A stretch of DNA of 33,476 nt from Opitutus sp. GAS368 (GCA_945859965.1 CAMAPG010000005.1:1-33476); one strand, 5' to 3'. Positions 8,547-17,101 are shown, counted from the first letter of the stretch. Numbers and translations: made by a program. Notes: generated by a model from the letters alone, not told the origin.

Positions 8547-9728
8547 TTACATCCCGAGGGAATCGAGATTTTTGCGCAGGCGGGCGAGCGCTGCCGCGTA
8601 CCGCGCGGGAATAAGGCCGTGTTTGTCCGGTCCCACATCGAGCAGCAGATTGGCGCCGCGCGTGGTCGAGGTGAGATACATGCCGAGCAACTCGGCGTCG
8701 GAGCGCGGCTGGTCGTGCTCGGTGTAGAACCAGTCGTCGCCGATGGGATCGCAGACCTCGCCGGGGATGTAATACTCCGCGCCGTCGACCGTGCGCCATT
8801 TGACATGGCCGGTGGCGGAGTTCGGGAGAAAACGCTCGATGGGCATCAGGTCAGTGGGCCACACGCGGTCGATGTTCATTTCGGAACCGTCGCCGATGCC
8901 GTGATTGTAGAGGATCACGGCGTTGGGCTGGCGGGCCGTGATGTGCTGGTAGAGACGCTGGCGGAAATCGCGAGGCAGGAGATGGGGGATGTCGATCCAC
9001 CATTCCGCCACAGGGCCATAATTATCCATCAACTCGGTGATCTGGGCCCAGTGGAAATCGAGGTATTGCTGGGTGACGAAAGCGGAGCTGCGTCCGTTTG
9101 GGACAGCATTACGGTGGAGGGGCAGTGGCGCGACATTGGGCGAAAGCGAGCCGAACCGGTTATGGTTGTCCCACGAGCAATAATAGAAACCGGGCTTCAC
9201 CCCGCGCTGCTCACAGGATTTGACGAAGGCGCCCACGACATCGGTTTTGTTGCCGGAGGTGCCGACATGGTAATCGTTGAGCCGGGTGGGCCAGAGGCAG
9301 TGACCAGCGACGTGTTTGGTGGTCAGGACCGCGTATTTCATCCCGGTGTCGCGCGCGATCGAGATCCACTGGTCGACGTCGAGCCGGTCGGGCGCGTAGG
9401 TGGTCGAAGGGTCGCTGCCGCTCGGCAGCTCGGCGCTGACAAACGTGCTCATGCCGAAGTGGATGAACATGCCGAACTTCATCGCCTCCCATTGTTGCAA
9501 GGCAGCGACGGACAGCCGCTGGGCCCCGGGCAACTTTGTCGTGTCATTGTCGCGGCTGCGCAGTTTCACGCCCGCGGCGATGGCGGGAATGGGTTTCTCC
9601 TCGGTGGCCTGCCCGCGCAGCGAGGAGCCGAGCGCGAGGGCGGCACCGCTCAAGGCGGAGGTCCGCAGGAAATCACGGCGGGAAAACGAGGAAAGCAAAC
9701 CAGGGGATGAGGGATGATGGGGTTTCAT
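8547..9728 (-). CDS. Tat-exported alpha-L-fucosidase (GH29 family)
   Basis: 393 residues. The start at 9728 overlaps the TGA of the upstream solute-binding-like gene in an ATGA, which supports it. A twin-arginine signal (SRRDFLRTSALSGAALALGSS, near 16-36) shows export after folding. The GH29 pattern is clear: KFGMFIHFGMSTF near 84-96, LTTKHVAGHCLWP near 135-147, and WWIDIPH with D246 at the place of the catalytic nucleophile. The C-terminal 'LLLDVGPDKHG' is also typical. The enzyme would release L-fucose from glycans in the periplasm or outside the cell. The acid/base residue could not be identified by eye, and the H-V-A-G-H variant in place of the common H-H-D-G-F suggests a distinct subgroup. 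Neighbours are a RhaT-family carrier upstream and fuconate dehydratase downstream. Confidence 0.88.
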   Translation of the reverse strand: MKPHHPSSPGLLSSFSRRDFLRTSALSGAALALGSSLRGQATEEKPIPAIAAGVKLRSRDNDTTKLPGAQRLSVAALQQWEAMKFGMFIHFGMSTFVSAELPSGSDPSTTYAPDRLDVDQWISIARDTGMKYAVLTTKHVAGHCLWPTRLNDYHVGTSGNKTDVVGAFVKSCEQRGVKPGFYYCSWDNHNRFGSLSPNVAPLPLHRNAVPNGRSSAFVTQQYLDFHWAQITELMDNYGPVAEWWIDIPHLLPRDFRQRLYQHITARQPNAVILYNHGIGDGSEMNIDRVWPTDLMPIERFLPNSATGHVKWRTVDGAEYYIPGEVCDPIGDDWFYTEHDQPRSDAELLGMYLTSTTRGANLLLDVGPDKHGLIPARYAAALARLRKNLDSLGM

Positions 9729-10966
9729 GAGTGGAATCCGGGCGGTTGAGGGGAGGGAGAAAAGGACGTGTGCCATGCATCCGCCTCCGCTTGGGCGCGG
9801 GCGGTCAGGGCTGCGATCGGTTCCCGCGTGTCGATCACCGCGATCACGAGGCGGTCGATCATGGCGGCGAGCAGGGCCCAGTGGGGTAGTCGGGGCAGTT
9901 CCCGCGCGTGGCGGTGACTCTGTTCCAGGGACGAGAAAAACGGGATGACGCGGTTCACCTCCGGGTCGTGCCACGTGGAGCGGCGGCAGCCGATTCCCCC
10001 GGCCAGGGTGAGGAGCTTGTCGTTGGCGCGGCTGGCGCAGTGGACGAGGAAGTCCTGCGCCAGGGTGGGATGGGGCGAGCCGGCGGCGACGCCGAGGAGC
10101 CAGTAAACGTTAAGCGAAGTGCTGGCGCCGCCGGGGCCGGCAGGGATCGGGGCAATCGCCACACGTCCTTTCATGTGCGACGCTGCATCCGTCTCACCCA
10201 TTGCGGCGAATCCGAACCAGTTCACCATCATCGCGGCTTCGCCACGGGCAAACGCCAGGCCGCTCTGCACGGAATCAAATTCGCGGCTGCGCGGGTGCAC
10301 TGCGCCCCGGTCCGCGAGCAGGGAGCGGTAGTAGTCCAGGCCGGCGCGGGCGGCGGGTTGATCGAGCAACAGCCGGCCCCGCGGATCGAAGAGCTCACCG
10401 CCGCGGCTCCAGAGCTGCAGGCAAAAATCATAGACCGTATTGTGACCGTCGGGAAACGCCGCGAAGACCGTGCCCCAGCGGTTTTCCTGTGGGGCGTTGA
10501 GGACGCGGGCCGCGGCGTGAAATTCCTCCCAGGTTGTCGGCGGGTTCAATCCCGCGCGGGTGAGGAGGTCGGTGCGATAGACCAGGCACTCGGGGCCGTC
10601 GTGGTAGGGCAGGCCGAGAATCGCCGGGTCGAAGCGTTGCGCGCGCAGCAGCGAGTCGGCCCAGCCCTGGGGATAATCCTCGGGCGGCTGAACCGCGAGA
10701 CGCGGGGCGAGGTCGAGGAGCGCGCCAGTGGCGTGCGCTTCCGCCAGCCAATCCGTGACGACGAACGCGGCATCCCACGTTCCGTCGCGCAAGCCGCCGG
10801 CGGAGAAAAGCGTGTCATGGAGCGGATGCAGGTCGAACGGCACCGCTTCGAGCCGGAGCGTGCAGCCGGTGTGGGAACAGAACGTCTCCCATTGTTGGGC
10901 AATCGCGGATTCGAACGGGCCGAACTTGCGGATGGCGATGCGAAAAATCTCGTGGCGGGACGGCAT
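9725..10966 (-). CDS. Solute-binding-protein-like (ABC family 1), without signal peptide
   Basis: 413 residues with the pattern of family 1 extracellular sugar-binding proteins: a first lobe with 'WDAAFVVTDWLAEAHATGALLDLAP', a hinge-side 'ILGLPYHDGPECLVYRTDLLTRAGLNPPTTWEEF' and 'FARGEAAMMVNWFGF' in the second lobe. Unlike exported members it begins directly with MPSRHEIFRIAIRKFGPFE, the first beta strand, with no hydrophobic leader. An in-frame TGA lies four codons before the ATG, so a longer form with a signal is excluded. No ABC permease or ATPase gene is in the window. It sits 13 bases after a RhaT-family gene and overlaps the fucosidase start by four bases (ATGA). It is therefore predicted to be cytoplasmic. 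A role as an intracellular sugar-binding or sensing protein is inference. Confidence 0.82.
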   Translation of the reverse strand: MPSRHEIFRIAIRKFGPFESAIAQQWETFCSHTGCTLRLEAVPFDLHPLHDTLFSAGGLRDGTWDAAFVVTDWLAEAHATGALLDLAPRLAVQPPEDYPQGWADSLLRAQRFDPAILGLPYHDGPECLVYRTDLLTRAGLNPPTTWEEFHAAARVLNAPQENRWGTVFAAFPDGHNTVYDFCLQLWSRGGELFDPRGRLLLDQPAARAGLDYYRSLLADRGAVHPRSREFDSVQSGLAFARGEAAMMVNWFGFAAMGETDAASHMKGRVAIAPIPAGPGGASTSLNVYWLLGVAAGSPHPTLAQDFLVHCASRANDKLLTLAGGIGCRRSTWHDPEVNRVIPFFSSLEQSHRHARELPRLPHWALLAAMIDRLVIAVIDTREPIAALTARAQAEADAWHTSFSPSPQPPGFHS

Positions 10967-10979
10967 GGGGACAGTGGCG

Positions 10980-12041
10980 TCAATGCCCGGCGGGCGGCGG
11001 TGCTGCGGCGTAATTGCCGTAAGTGATGAGGCCGACGGCGCCGAGCAGGAGCGCGATGGAAACCGTGACGAGGAGCTTCGTGCCCCGGCGGCATTTCCGC
11101 CACTCGCCGATGGCCACGCCGAAGCCGCAGCTCAGCAGGATCAGGATGATCATGTGGATGGCCCAGCTGGAGAACTCGAAGGTGCCCATCCGCACATGGC
11201 CGAGACCGTAGAAAAAAAACTGCAGGTACCAAAGCAGGCCGGTCAGAAGCGCGAGACCGTAGTTGCGCAGGAGACCGGAGCCGTCGGCGGTGCGGATGAA
11301 TTCGCCCCCCGTTTTTCGCCGCAGGGTGAGCCATCCGGCGTAAAGCAACGTGGTCGTGAAGGCACCGCTGTTGGAGAAAAGGTAGATGACATTGCCCTGG
11401 AAATGGCCGGCGCCATGCCGGGCGGCGATGGCCGCGATGGGTGCGCCGGCCTGCAGCGAGAAATTGAAGACGGCGGACAGCACGCCGGCGAGAATCACGA
11501 TGGGCAGGCCGGCCCGCGCGTTGAACGGCGCGGTCGCGGTGTCGGCCGCGAGTTCGCGTTCGCGGCGAAACCCGGCGTAACCCGTGACAAACATCGCGGC
11601 GCCGCCGAGCAGCACTCCGCCCACGACGATCAGCCCGGCGCGATGGGCGAGCGTTTCCCCGAACGTCCCCGCAAGCACCGGGGGGAGGAGGGTTCCCAGG
11701 ACGCATGAAATGCTGATCGCGAGCGCATAGGTCAGCGAGTACCCAATGTGACGGATCGCGAGACCGAAGGCGATTCCTCCGACGCCATAGACGGCGCCGA
11801 GCGCGTAGGAGGTGAGCATCGCGTCCTTGGGCGCCTCGGCGAGCACGGCACCCAGTGCCGGCACGGTGGCCCAGGCAAAGATCCACGGCAGCACCAGCCA
11901 GCAGGCGGCGGCCTGCACGAGCCAGTAGGTTTGCCAGCTCCAACGGTGAAGATAGCGCTGCGGCGCATAGCAGAGCGCGGCGCAGGCCGCGCCGACGGCG
12001 TGCAGCGTGGTGCCGAGGAAGGGGGAGGGGTCGAGGGACAT
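10980..12041 (-). CDS. RhaT-family sugar:proton symporter
   Basis: 353 residues with about ten hydrophobic segments. The order 'SWQTYWLVQAAACWLVLPWIFAW', 'ALGAVYGVGGIAFGLAIRHIGYSLTYALAISISCVLGTLLPP' and 'FNARAGLPIVILAGVLSAVFNFSL' closely follows the L-rhamnose/H+ symporter RhaT. It is expected in the inner membrane, bringing in a 6-deoxyhexose with protons. Since the next genes on the strand are a fucosidase and, further on, L-fuconate dehydratase, the real substrate may be L-fucose rather than L-rhamnose (inference). The gene is followed after 13 bases by the signal-less solute-binding-like gene, so the three probably form one transcript. The upstream 334 bases are non-coding and rich in repeats. 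Confidence 0.88.
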   Translation of the reverse strand: MSLDPSPFLGTTLHAVGAACAALCYAPQRYLHRWSWQTYWLVQAAACWLVLPWIFAWATVPALGAVLAEAPKDAMLTSYALGAVYGVGGIAFGLAIRHIGYSLTYALAISISCVLGTLLPPVLAGTFGETLAHRAGLIVVGGVLLGGAAMFVTGYAGFRRERELAADTATAPFNARAGLPIVILAGVLSAVFNFSLQAGAPIAAIAARHGAGHFQGNVIYLFSNSGAFTTTLLYAGWLTLRRKTGGEFIRTADGSGLLRNYGLALLTGLLWYLQFFFYGLGHVRMGTFEFSSWAIHMIILILLSCGFGVAIGEWRKCRRGTKLLVTVSIALLLGAVGLITYGNYAAAPPPAGH

Positions 12042-12375
12042 GGGATAAGCGCGAACTGAGCCGTGACGCTTCAGAGAAAGTCACCCCGTTCCGAGCGCAG
12101 CGAGAAACCTGGCAGTACACCGCGCGGCGGAGCCGCAGCCGAATTTCCCCATACCGGAATTTTACAGGAGGAAGCGGAGGTAGCAGAGGAGACGAGCTTC
12201 CCACCGCTCCTGTTCAAAGCGGCCGATTCTGCCCGGCGCGCACCCGGAGTGCCTCTGGATCTCTGCTCTGCTTCCTTTGCGACCTCCTGTAAGAAAATGC
12301 CGTGGTGGCTGCTTGGGTGATCCGCAACTGCCAGTAACGTTTTCATTTGGTGGATTTCGTGGTTCACTCCGATGG
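12042..12375. other. 334-bp intergenic region with dispersed repeats
   Basis: No gene is seen between the CoA-transferase stop and the RhaT-family start. Three repeat-like stretches are visible: a 'GAGCGCAGCGAGAAACCTGG' motif near 12093-12112, related to the core of the hairpin at 8405-8497; the imperfect inverted pair at 12162-12292; and 'TTTGGTGGATTTCGTGGTTC' near 12346-12365, which resembles a dispersed intergenic repeat. This break divides the minus-strand genes into two likely transcription units, so a promoter for the RhaT-fucosidase unit should lie here, but none was fixed by eye. Confidence 0.6.
12162..12292. repeat. Imperfect 27-bp inverted repeat pair
   Basis: TTACAGGAGG followed by a purine-rich run ending GCAGAG at 12162-12188 matches the reverse complement of 12266-12292 at 22 of 27 positions, including a perfect outer 10-bp block. 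The spacer is 77 bases. It lies in non-coding DNA before the RhaT-family gene. It looks like a dispersed paired repeat rather than a coding remnant, and may form a long-armed hairpin in RNA. Confidence 0.75.
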
Positions 12376-13530
12376 TCAGGATCCGGCTTCGAGGGAAAAT
12401 TCCGTCTGGATCACCGCGGTGTGCTGGCCGACCCGGGGCGCCCCGCGCGTCGATGTGAAACGCTCGCCGTCGATCGTGATCGGGCAGCGCGTGGTACGCA
12501 GGGTGGGACCGCCCTCGCGGGTGATTTCCTGGACAAAATCGAGGGCGCGAAACGCCTCCGTCTTCCAGAGTTCCGGCCACGAAAGAACTTCGGCACACCA
12601 ATAGTCCGCGGCCTCGAGCCACGACAGCCAGTGGCGGGTCGGCATGGTTTTCAGATGATCCGCGATCAGCCGCTTGATTTCATCGCGGCGGCCGAACCAG
12701 GTCCCGGGATCGTCGTACGCGGCCAGGGCCGGCAGCCCGATGAGTTCGCCAAGCTGGGGAATCGAACCCATGGCGAGCGCCACGAATCCGTCGGCGGTCG
12801 CATAGATTCCGTAGGGTGCGCCGAGGTAGGCGTGCGCGTTGTTCACGGCGCTGCGCTGCGGGGTGGTGCCGCCGTCGTTGAGAAACGTGGTCGTGACTTC
12901 AAACTGCAAGTCGAGGATCGACTCCAGCAGACTCACCTCGACGAGACCGCCACGGCTGGTGATGCCGCGACGGACCAAGGCGGCGAGGATGCCCTGGACC
13001 AGATGCGCGCTCGCCGTGAGATCAGCGACGGCCAGACCGAAAGGGAGCGGCGGCTGGCCGGCGTCACCGTTGAGATGGGCCAGGCCCGAAAGCGCCTGCA
13101 CCAAAAGATCCTGGCCCGGCTTCGCGGCCCAGGGTCCGGTGCGTCCGTAGCCCGTGATGGCCCCGTAGACGAGCCGCGGGTTGAGCGCGGCGCACTCGGT
13201 TGGACTGAGGCCGAGGCGCTCCATGACGCCGGGGCGGAAATTCTGAATCATCACGTCGGCCCGCGCGATGAGTTGCTTCACCTGCGCAAGATCGCCCGGG
13301 GACTTCAAGTCGGCGGCAAAACTCTGTTTGTTGCGGTTGATTGAATGGAAAAGCGTGCTGTCGCCATCAAGCGACAGGTTGGAAATATACAGCTGCCGGC
13401 CGATATCGCCCGAGCCGGGCCGTTCGATCTTGATCACGCGGGCACCGAGGTCGGCCAGACGCGTCGCGGCCCACGGCCCGGCGAGAAATTGGGAGAAATC
13501 GAGTACGAGAAGACCTTCGAGGGGACGCAT
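12376..13530 (-). CDS. CaiB/BaiF family (class III) CoA-transferase
   Basis: 384 residues, a standard length. The N-terminal 'LEGLLVLDFSQFLAGPWAATRLADLGARVIKIERPGSGD' is the family signature. 'VMIQNFRPGVMERLGLS', 'YGAITGYGRTGPWAAKPGQDLL' and the catalytic aspartate D170 in LAVADLTAS are all in place. These enzymes move CoA between carboxylic acids without a classical ping-pong acetate intermediate and work in the cytoplasm. It is the last gene of an operon led by the IclR-type gene, only five bases after the solute-binding-like gene. The presence of a MaoC-type hydratase in the same operon suggests activation of an organic acid to its CoA ester followed by hydration (inference). The acid is not identifiable from the sequence alone. 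Confidence 0.92.
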   Translation of the reverse strand: MRPLEGLLVLDFSQFLAGPWAATRLADLGARVIKIERPGSGDIGRQLYISNLSLDGDSTLFHSINRNKQSFAADLKSPGDLAQVKQLIARADVMIQNFRPGVMERLGLSPTECAALNPRLVYGAITGYGRTGPWAAKPGQDLLVQALSGLAHLNGDAGQPPLPFGLAVADLTASAHLVQGILAALVRRGITSRGGLVEVSLLESILDLQFEVTTTFLNDGGTTPQRSAVNNAHAYLGAPYGIYATADGFVALAMGSIPQLGELIGLPALAAYDDPGTWFGRRDEIKRLIADHLKTMPTRHWLSWLEAADYWCAEVLSWPELWKTEAFRALDFVQEITREGGPTLRTTRCPITIDGERFTSTRGAPRVGQHTAVIQTEFSLEAGS

Positions 13531-13535
13531 GGGAA

Positions 13536-14699
13536 TTAGGTGACGGACAGGGAATGGGTATGGAGCCGGTCGAGCTCCTGCAGGGCGGTGCGAGGTTCGA
13601 TTTCGCCGCGGAGGCAGCGGTGAACCACGGGCCCGGCGGGCTCCTGAAAAGCGTGAAGATAACCAGGATGGCGCGGCCGCAGAAAAGCGCGGTCGTGGGT
13701 CGGTAGGGTTTGCCGGAAAAAATCGCGGGTCAGGCGGTTGTTCTGCTCATCGAGCCAGGCGGCGCGGTGGCCGGGCTGCCCGCCGGATCGGGTGTAAAGC
13801 GTCCGCTGGATGGATTCGCTGGCGACGAAGGCGGCGTAGTCCGCGGCTAGTCGGGGATGGACGGTGCGGGCGGAGATGGCCAGGCCCGTGCCGCCGAGCG
13901 TGGTGGTGAGGGGAATGCCGGGGTTGTGGGTGGGGACCTCGCCGAAAACGAGGGGATGCGCGGCGTAACCGTCACGGGCATAGTTCGAATAGCCGTAGGG
14001 AAACAGGCAGTAGGCCAGCGTCTCGTTTTCCGCGCTGGCGAGCAGTTCGAGCGATTGGATGGGACTGCGCGCGAGGCAGGCGGTGGGGCACAGGGCCAGC
14101 AATTCGCGCAGGGTGGCGAGCGCCCACTCGCCGGCGCTCCGCTCGACGATGCAGGACTCGCTCGTGGCCGGGGTGGCGCCGGCAGCGAGGCAGAACCCGT
14201 AGAAATACATCAGGCAATAAATGGGAGCGGCGGGAATCTCGAGGCCGCCTTGGCGCGCCAGCGCGAGCACCTCGGGCCAGGTGGTTGGTGCAGGTAATCC
14301 GCGTCGTAGCAGAAGATCCGGACGCCAGGCCGACACCGGCGCTGCGGCGTCGATGGCCAGCGCCCATTGCCGCCGGTTCCAGGTGTAACTTACGTGGGAA
14401 CTGCCAACCGAGTGTCGCGCCTGGTCCGCGAGGAAATCGCCGGGCAGCCAGTCGTCGAGTGGCAGGAAAATACCGTGTTCGGCGGCGTAGCCGGTGAACG
14501 GATGATCGATCACGAGGAGATCGTAGGATTCCGCCAGCCGCTCGATGGGATATTCCTCGAATTGTTTGAGCGAACGTTTCTCCCAGTGAATTTCCACCCC
14601 GGGGTGAAGTTCCGCGAAGCGCTGCGCAGTGGCCTGCATGGGCACAAGCCCGCGGGTGTGGCCCCAGGTGATGCCGCGAAGAATGGCCGGATTGCTCAT
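13536..14699 (-). CDS. Second solute-binding-protein-like protein without signal peptide
   Basis: 387 residues, starting at the ATG at 14699 that overlaps the upstream oxidoreductase stop as ATGA. The protein opens with MSNPAILRGITWGHTRGLVPMQATAQRFAELHPGVEIHW, which is the first strand and helix of a periplasmic-binding-protein fold, then 'YDLLVIDHPFTGYAAEHG' and 'LGGTGLAISARTVHPRLAADYAAFVASE', the usual late segment of family 1 solute-binding proteins. There is no leader peptide; frame residues further upstream are antisense shadow of the neighbouring gene and not hydrophobic. No ABC permease or ATPase is nearby. It is only distantly like the other signal-less binding protein at 9725-10966. 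Cytoplasmic location is predicted, with function unknown: ligand sensing, buffering or a substrate-presenting role are all open. Confidence 0.82.
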   Translation of the reverse strand: MSNPAILRGITWGHTRGLVPMQATAQRFAELHPGVEIHWEKRSLKQFEEYPIERLAESYDLLVIDHPFTGYAAEHGIFLPLDDWLPGDFLADQARHSVGSSHVSYTWNRRQWALAIDAAAPVSAWRPDLLLRRGLPAPTTWPEVLALARQGGLEIPAAPIYCLMYFYGFCLAAGATPATSESCIVERSAGEWALATLRELLALCPTACLARSPIQSLELLASAENETLAYCLFPYGYSNYARDGYAAHPLVFGEVPTHNPGIPLTTTLGGTGLAISARTVHPRLAADYAAFVASESIQRTLYTRSGGQPGHRAAWLDEQNNRLTRDFFRQTLPTHDRAFLRPRHPGYLHAFQEPAGPVVHRCLRGEIEPRTALQELDRLHTHSLSVT

Positions 14700-15772
14700 G
14701 GGTGAAATTCCGGACGCACGCCTCCGCTGGCGCTGGACTGGTAGGCTGCCTCGACGACCGCCATCGTGTTGAACGCATCGGCCACGCGGGTGGGAAGTTC
14801 GGCGATTTCCCCATTGGCGAAGCGCATCACATCCGCCATGGGACCGATGAACGCGTGCGGGAACCACGCTCCCTCAAGGGGCACCGAGACCCACGCCGGC
14901 GGGCCGGATGCATCGCGGGAGCAGTACTCCAGCGTGTCGGGTTCGCCCGCCGGATAGTTCAGGAGAACTCCCAGTCCCGCCTTGATCGCTCCGCGCGTAC
15001 CCTCCCATTTCACGTAGCTTTCCTGGTGGGCGCGGCCAAAGTCATGGCCGTGATTGGTCGCAATGCCCGCCCGGCGGACATCGCCGTAGTCGAGCATCAG
15101 CTGCGTGCGCGTCGCCGCGAGGTTTGGCGTGGCCGGATGGCGGGTCGTTTTTGCCTGCACACCCTGCGGTTCGCCGAAGAACGAGCGGATCAAATCCACG
15201 TAGTGGATGCTGTGGTACAGGATCTCGACACGCGGCGCGCGCTCGAGAAACGTCCAGAGCTGCCAGGGCGTGAACACCGTTACCCGCACCTCGAGGTCAT
15301 GCAGTTCACCGATTGCGCCTTGGGTGATGAGACTCCGGGCGGCGAGGATGTTCGGCGCGTAGCGGAGCTGAAAATTCACGGCGGCGGTCAACTGGCGCTC
15401 GGCGCAGAGCGCGACGATCTCCCGGGCTTCGGCGATGGTTTCGCCGAGTGGCTTTTGGATGAGGACGGCCGCCCCGCGCGGCAGCACCTGGAGGGAAGCG
15501 AGAATGGCCGGGGCGGGAACCGCGAGATCGAAGACCGCGCCCGGCGGCGCGGAGGCGATGGCTTCGGAGAGCGTGGAACAGACGCGGGGAATGTGGAAAG
15601 CGTCGGCGAGGGCGCGTGCTTTTTCCGGGACCAGGTCGAAGATCGAGACGACGGAAAATCCCGCGATCCGGTAGGCGGGGAGGTGCGCCGTCTTGACGAT
15701 GCCACCGGCGCCGAGGCAGACGATGGGACGCGGCGCGGCCGGCAGAGCAGTTTGCTGGAGCAACGGAGGCAT
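14696..15772 (-). CDS. Gfo/Idh/MocA family oxidoreductase
   Basis: 358 residues starting at the ATG at 15772, one base after the upstream MFS stop. The N-terminal Rossmann domain shows VCLGAGGIVKTAHLPAYRI (dinucleotide loop G21, G23, G24) and 'VVSIFDLVPEKARALADAF'. The position of the family EKP motif holds Q106-K107-P108 (LIQKPLGE), so the substrate-binding lysine is kept while Glu is changed to Gln. The C-terminal domain has 'VEILYHSIHYVDLIRSFFGEP', where the paired histidines and aspartate are usual for the active site. Members oxidise or reduce sugars, inositols and related polyols with NAD(P). Position in the IclR operon between an MFS carrier and a binding-like protein suggests a role in catabolism of the imported compound (inference). 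Confidence 0.9.
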   Translation of the reverse strand: MPPLLQQTALPAAPRPIVCLGAGGIVKTAHLPAYRIAGFSVVSIFDLVPEKARALADAFHIPRVCSTLSEAIASAPPGAVFDLAVPAPAILASLQVLPRGAAVLIQKPLGETIAEAREIVALCAERQLTAAVNFQLRYAPNILAARSLITQGAIGELHDLEVRVTVFTPWQLWTFLERAPRVEILYHSIHYVDLIRSFFGEPQGVQAKTTRHPATPNLAATRTQLMLDYGDVRRAGIATNHGHDFGRAHQESYVKWEGTRGAIKAGLGVLLNYPAGEPDTLEYCSRDASGPPAWVSVPLEGAWFPHAFIGPMADVMRFANGEIAELPTRVADAFNTMAVVEAAYQSSASGGVRPEFHP

Positions 15773-15773
15773 T

Positions 15774-17075
15774 TCAGGTGGCGTCCTTCGGCAGCCAGAG
15801 GGCGGCGATCGTGGCGGCGAAGGCGACGATGCTGGAGGCGAGCAGGGCCGTCCGGAAGTCGCCGACCGGAGCGAACCAGCCGAAGATGAGGGCGGCGATC
15901 GCGGCGGCAATCCGGCCGATGTTATAGCAAAATCCGGCGCCCGTGGTCCGCAGCAACGTGGGGAACAGCGGGGGCAGATACATTGTGAAAAGGCCAAGTC
16001 CGCCCGCGAAAAAGCCCGTGAACGGGAGCCAGAACCACGCCATGGCATGAAAGCCGCGCGGCACGGCAAAGGCGCCCGCCATGCCCAAGGCCAGGCCGCC
16101 CAGCATCACGGCGATCGCCCGGCGGCAGGAAAGGTGCACGGCGATCCAGCCGGCGAAAAAATTTCCGGCAATCGAGGCGCCATTGACGACGAAGAAGGAG
16201 ATGGAAATCCAGCGGGTGATTTCCGCGGGCGAGGCCCCGGACTGCCCGAGTAACTGGCGCAGGTGCTGGGGATGCCAGAAGAGGAACAGCCACCAGGCCG
16301 AGAGGCCGAGGGCACAGACCACGGTGGTGCGGAGGGTGACCGCCCCGACGGATCCCCGGAAGAGCGCGCCGAAGCCGGGTTTGGGTTCGGGCGCCGCCCC
16401 GCTCCGCTGCCACTCGGCTGGCTCGGGCACATGGCGCCGGATCCAAAAAACAAAAAGAGCCGGCAGGACTCCGATCAGGAACACCCAGCGCTCCCCTGGC
16501 GGATGGGGCAGGGTGTAGATGGCCGCCACGCACACGGTGGCGATGAGCACGCCGATATTGACGCTGCTCTGGAGCACCGCCGCCAGCCACGGCCGCCAGG
16601 CCTTGGGCCAGGTTTCCACGATCAACGACGCGCCCACGGCCCATTCGCCGCCGATGCCGAGCGCGGCAATGAAACGAAAGATCATCAGTTGCCACCACGT
16701 CTGCGCCGTCGCGCACAAGCCGGTGCAAATCGCATAGGTGAGCACGGTGAGCACGAGCGCGCGGCTGCGACCGATGATGTCGCCGAGCCGACCGAAGAAG
16801 GCGCCGCCGAGCGCCCAGCCGATGAGGAACGCGGCCTGGATGAACGCGCTTTTTTCCTGCACCGCGGGATCAGTCGGGCTGGCCACGTCGAGCAACTGCA
16901 CGACGAGCGGCAGTGCGATGAGCGTGTACAGGTGCATGTCGAGCCCGTCGAAGAGCCAGCCGAGCCACGCCGCGATTCCGGACTTCCACTGGGTGGGCGA
17001 GAGGTCGCGCAGCCGGGTGGCGGTGGATTCCGGGACGGTCGGAGATGAGGGGGTAGGGAGTGGGGAAAGGGGCAC
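15774..17075 (-). CDS. MFS transporter (sugar/carboxylate porter type)
   Basis: Twelve membrane segments and the motif FFGRLGDIIGRSRA between segments 2 and 3. The opening 'QWKSGIAAWLGWLFDGLDMHLYTLIALPLV' resembles MFS members that carry aromatic or aliphatic carboxylates (D in the first helix). The start is uncertain: the frame is open to a GTG at 17156, overlapping the hydratase gene by 55 bases, but the extra residues are a proline-rich low-complexity stretch. A GTG at 17075 lies just after the hydratase stop and is preferred, giving about 433 residues. No Shine-Dalgarno sequence helps. It is expected in the inner membrane and likely brings in the substrate of this IclR-controlled operon. 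One base separates it from the oxidoreductase gene downstream. Confidence 0.87.
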   Translation of the reverse strand: MPLSPLPTPSSPTVPESTATRLRDLSPTQWKSGIAAWLGWLFDGLDMHLYTLIALPLVVQLLDVASPTDPAVQEKSAFIQAAFLIGWALGGAFFGRLGDIIGRSRALVLTVLTYAICTGLCATAQTWWQLMIFRFIAALGIGGEWAVGASLIVETWPKAWRPWLAAVLQSSVNIGVLIATVCVAAIYTLPHPPGERWVFLIGVLPALFVFWIRRHVPEPAEWQRSGAAPEPKPGFGALFRGSVGAVTLRTTVVCALGLSAWWLFLFWHPQHLRQLLGQSGASPAEITRWISISFFVVNGASIAGNFFAGWIAVHLSCRRAIAVMLGGLALGMAGAFAVPRGFHAMAWFWLPFTGFFAGGLGLFTMYLPPLFPTLLRTTGAGFCYNIGRIAAAIAALIFGWFAPVGDFRTALLASSIVAFAATIAALWLPKDAT

Positions 17076-17101
17076 GGGCGGGGGAACGAACTCAATCGGC
17101 G

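Noticed and set aside
8323-8799. Minus-strand frame containing CHSERSEES-type peptide
   Set aside because: Translation of the common intergenic hairpin repeat joined to an off-frame part of the fucosidase gene.
7002-9710. A 902-residue open frame on the plus strand across the fuconate dehydratase and fucosidase genes
   Set aside because: It is the antisense of two clearly conserved enzymes in high-GC DNA and has no recognisable domain; it also runs through the intergenic hairpin repeat.
12071-12622. Minus-strand frame starting in the CoA-transferase gene and running through the repeat region
   Set aside because: It is out of frame with the CoA-transferase and its tail is repeat sequence; no domain or start support.
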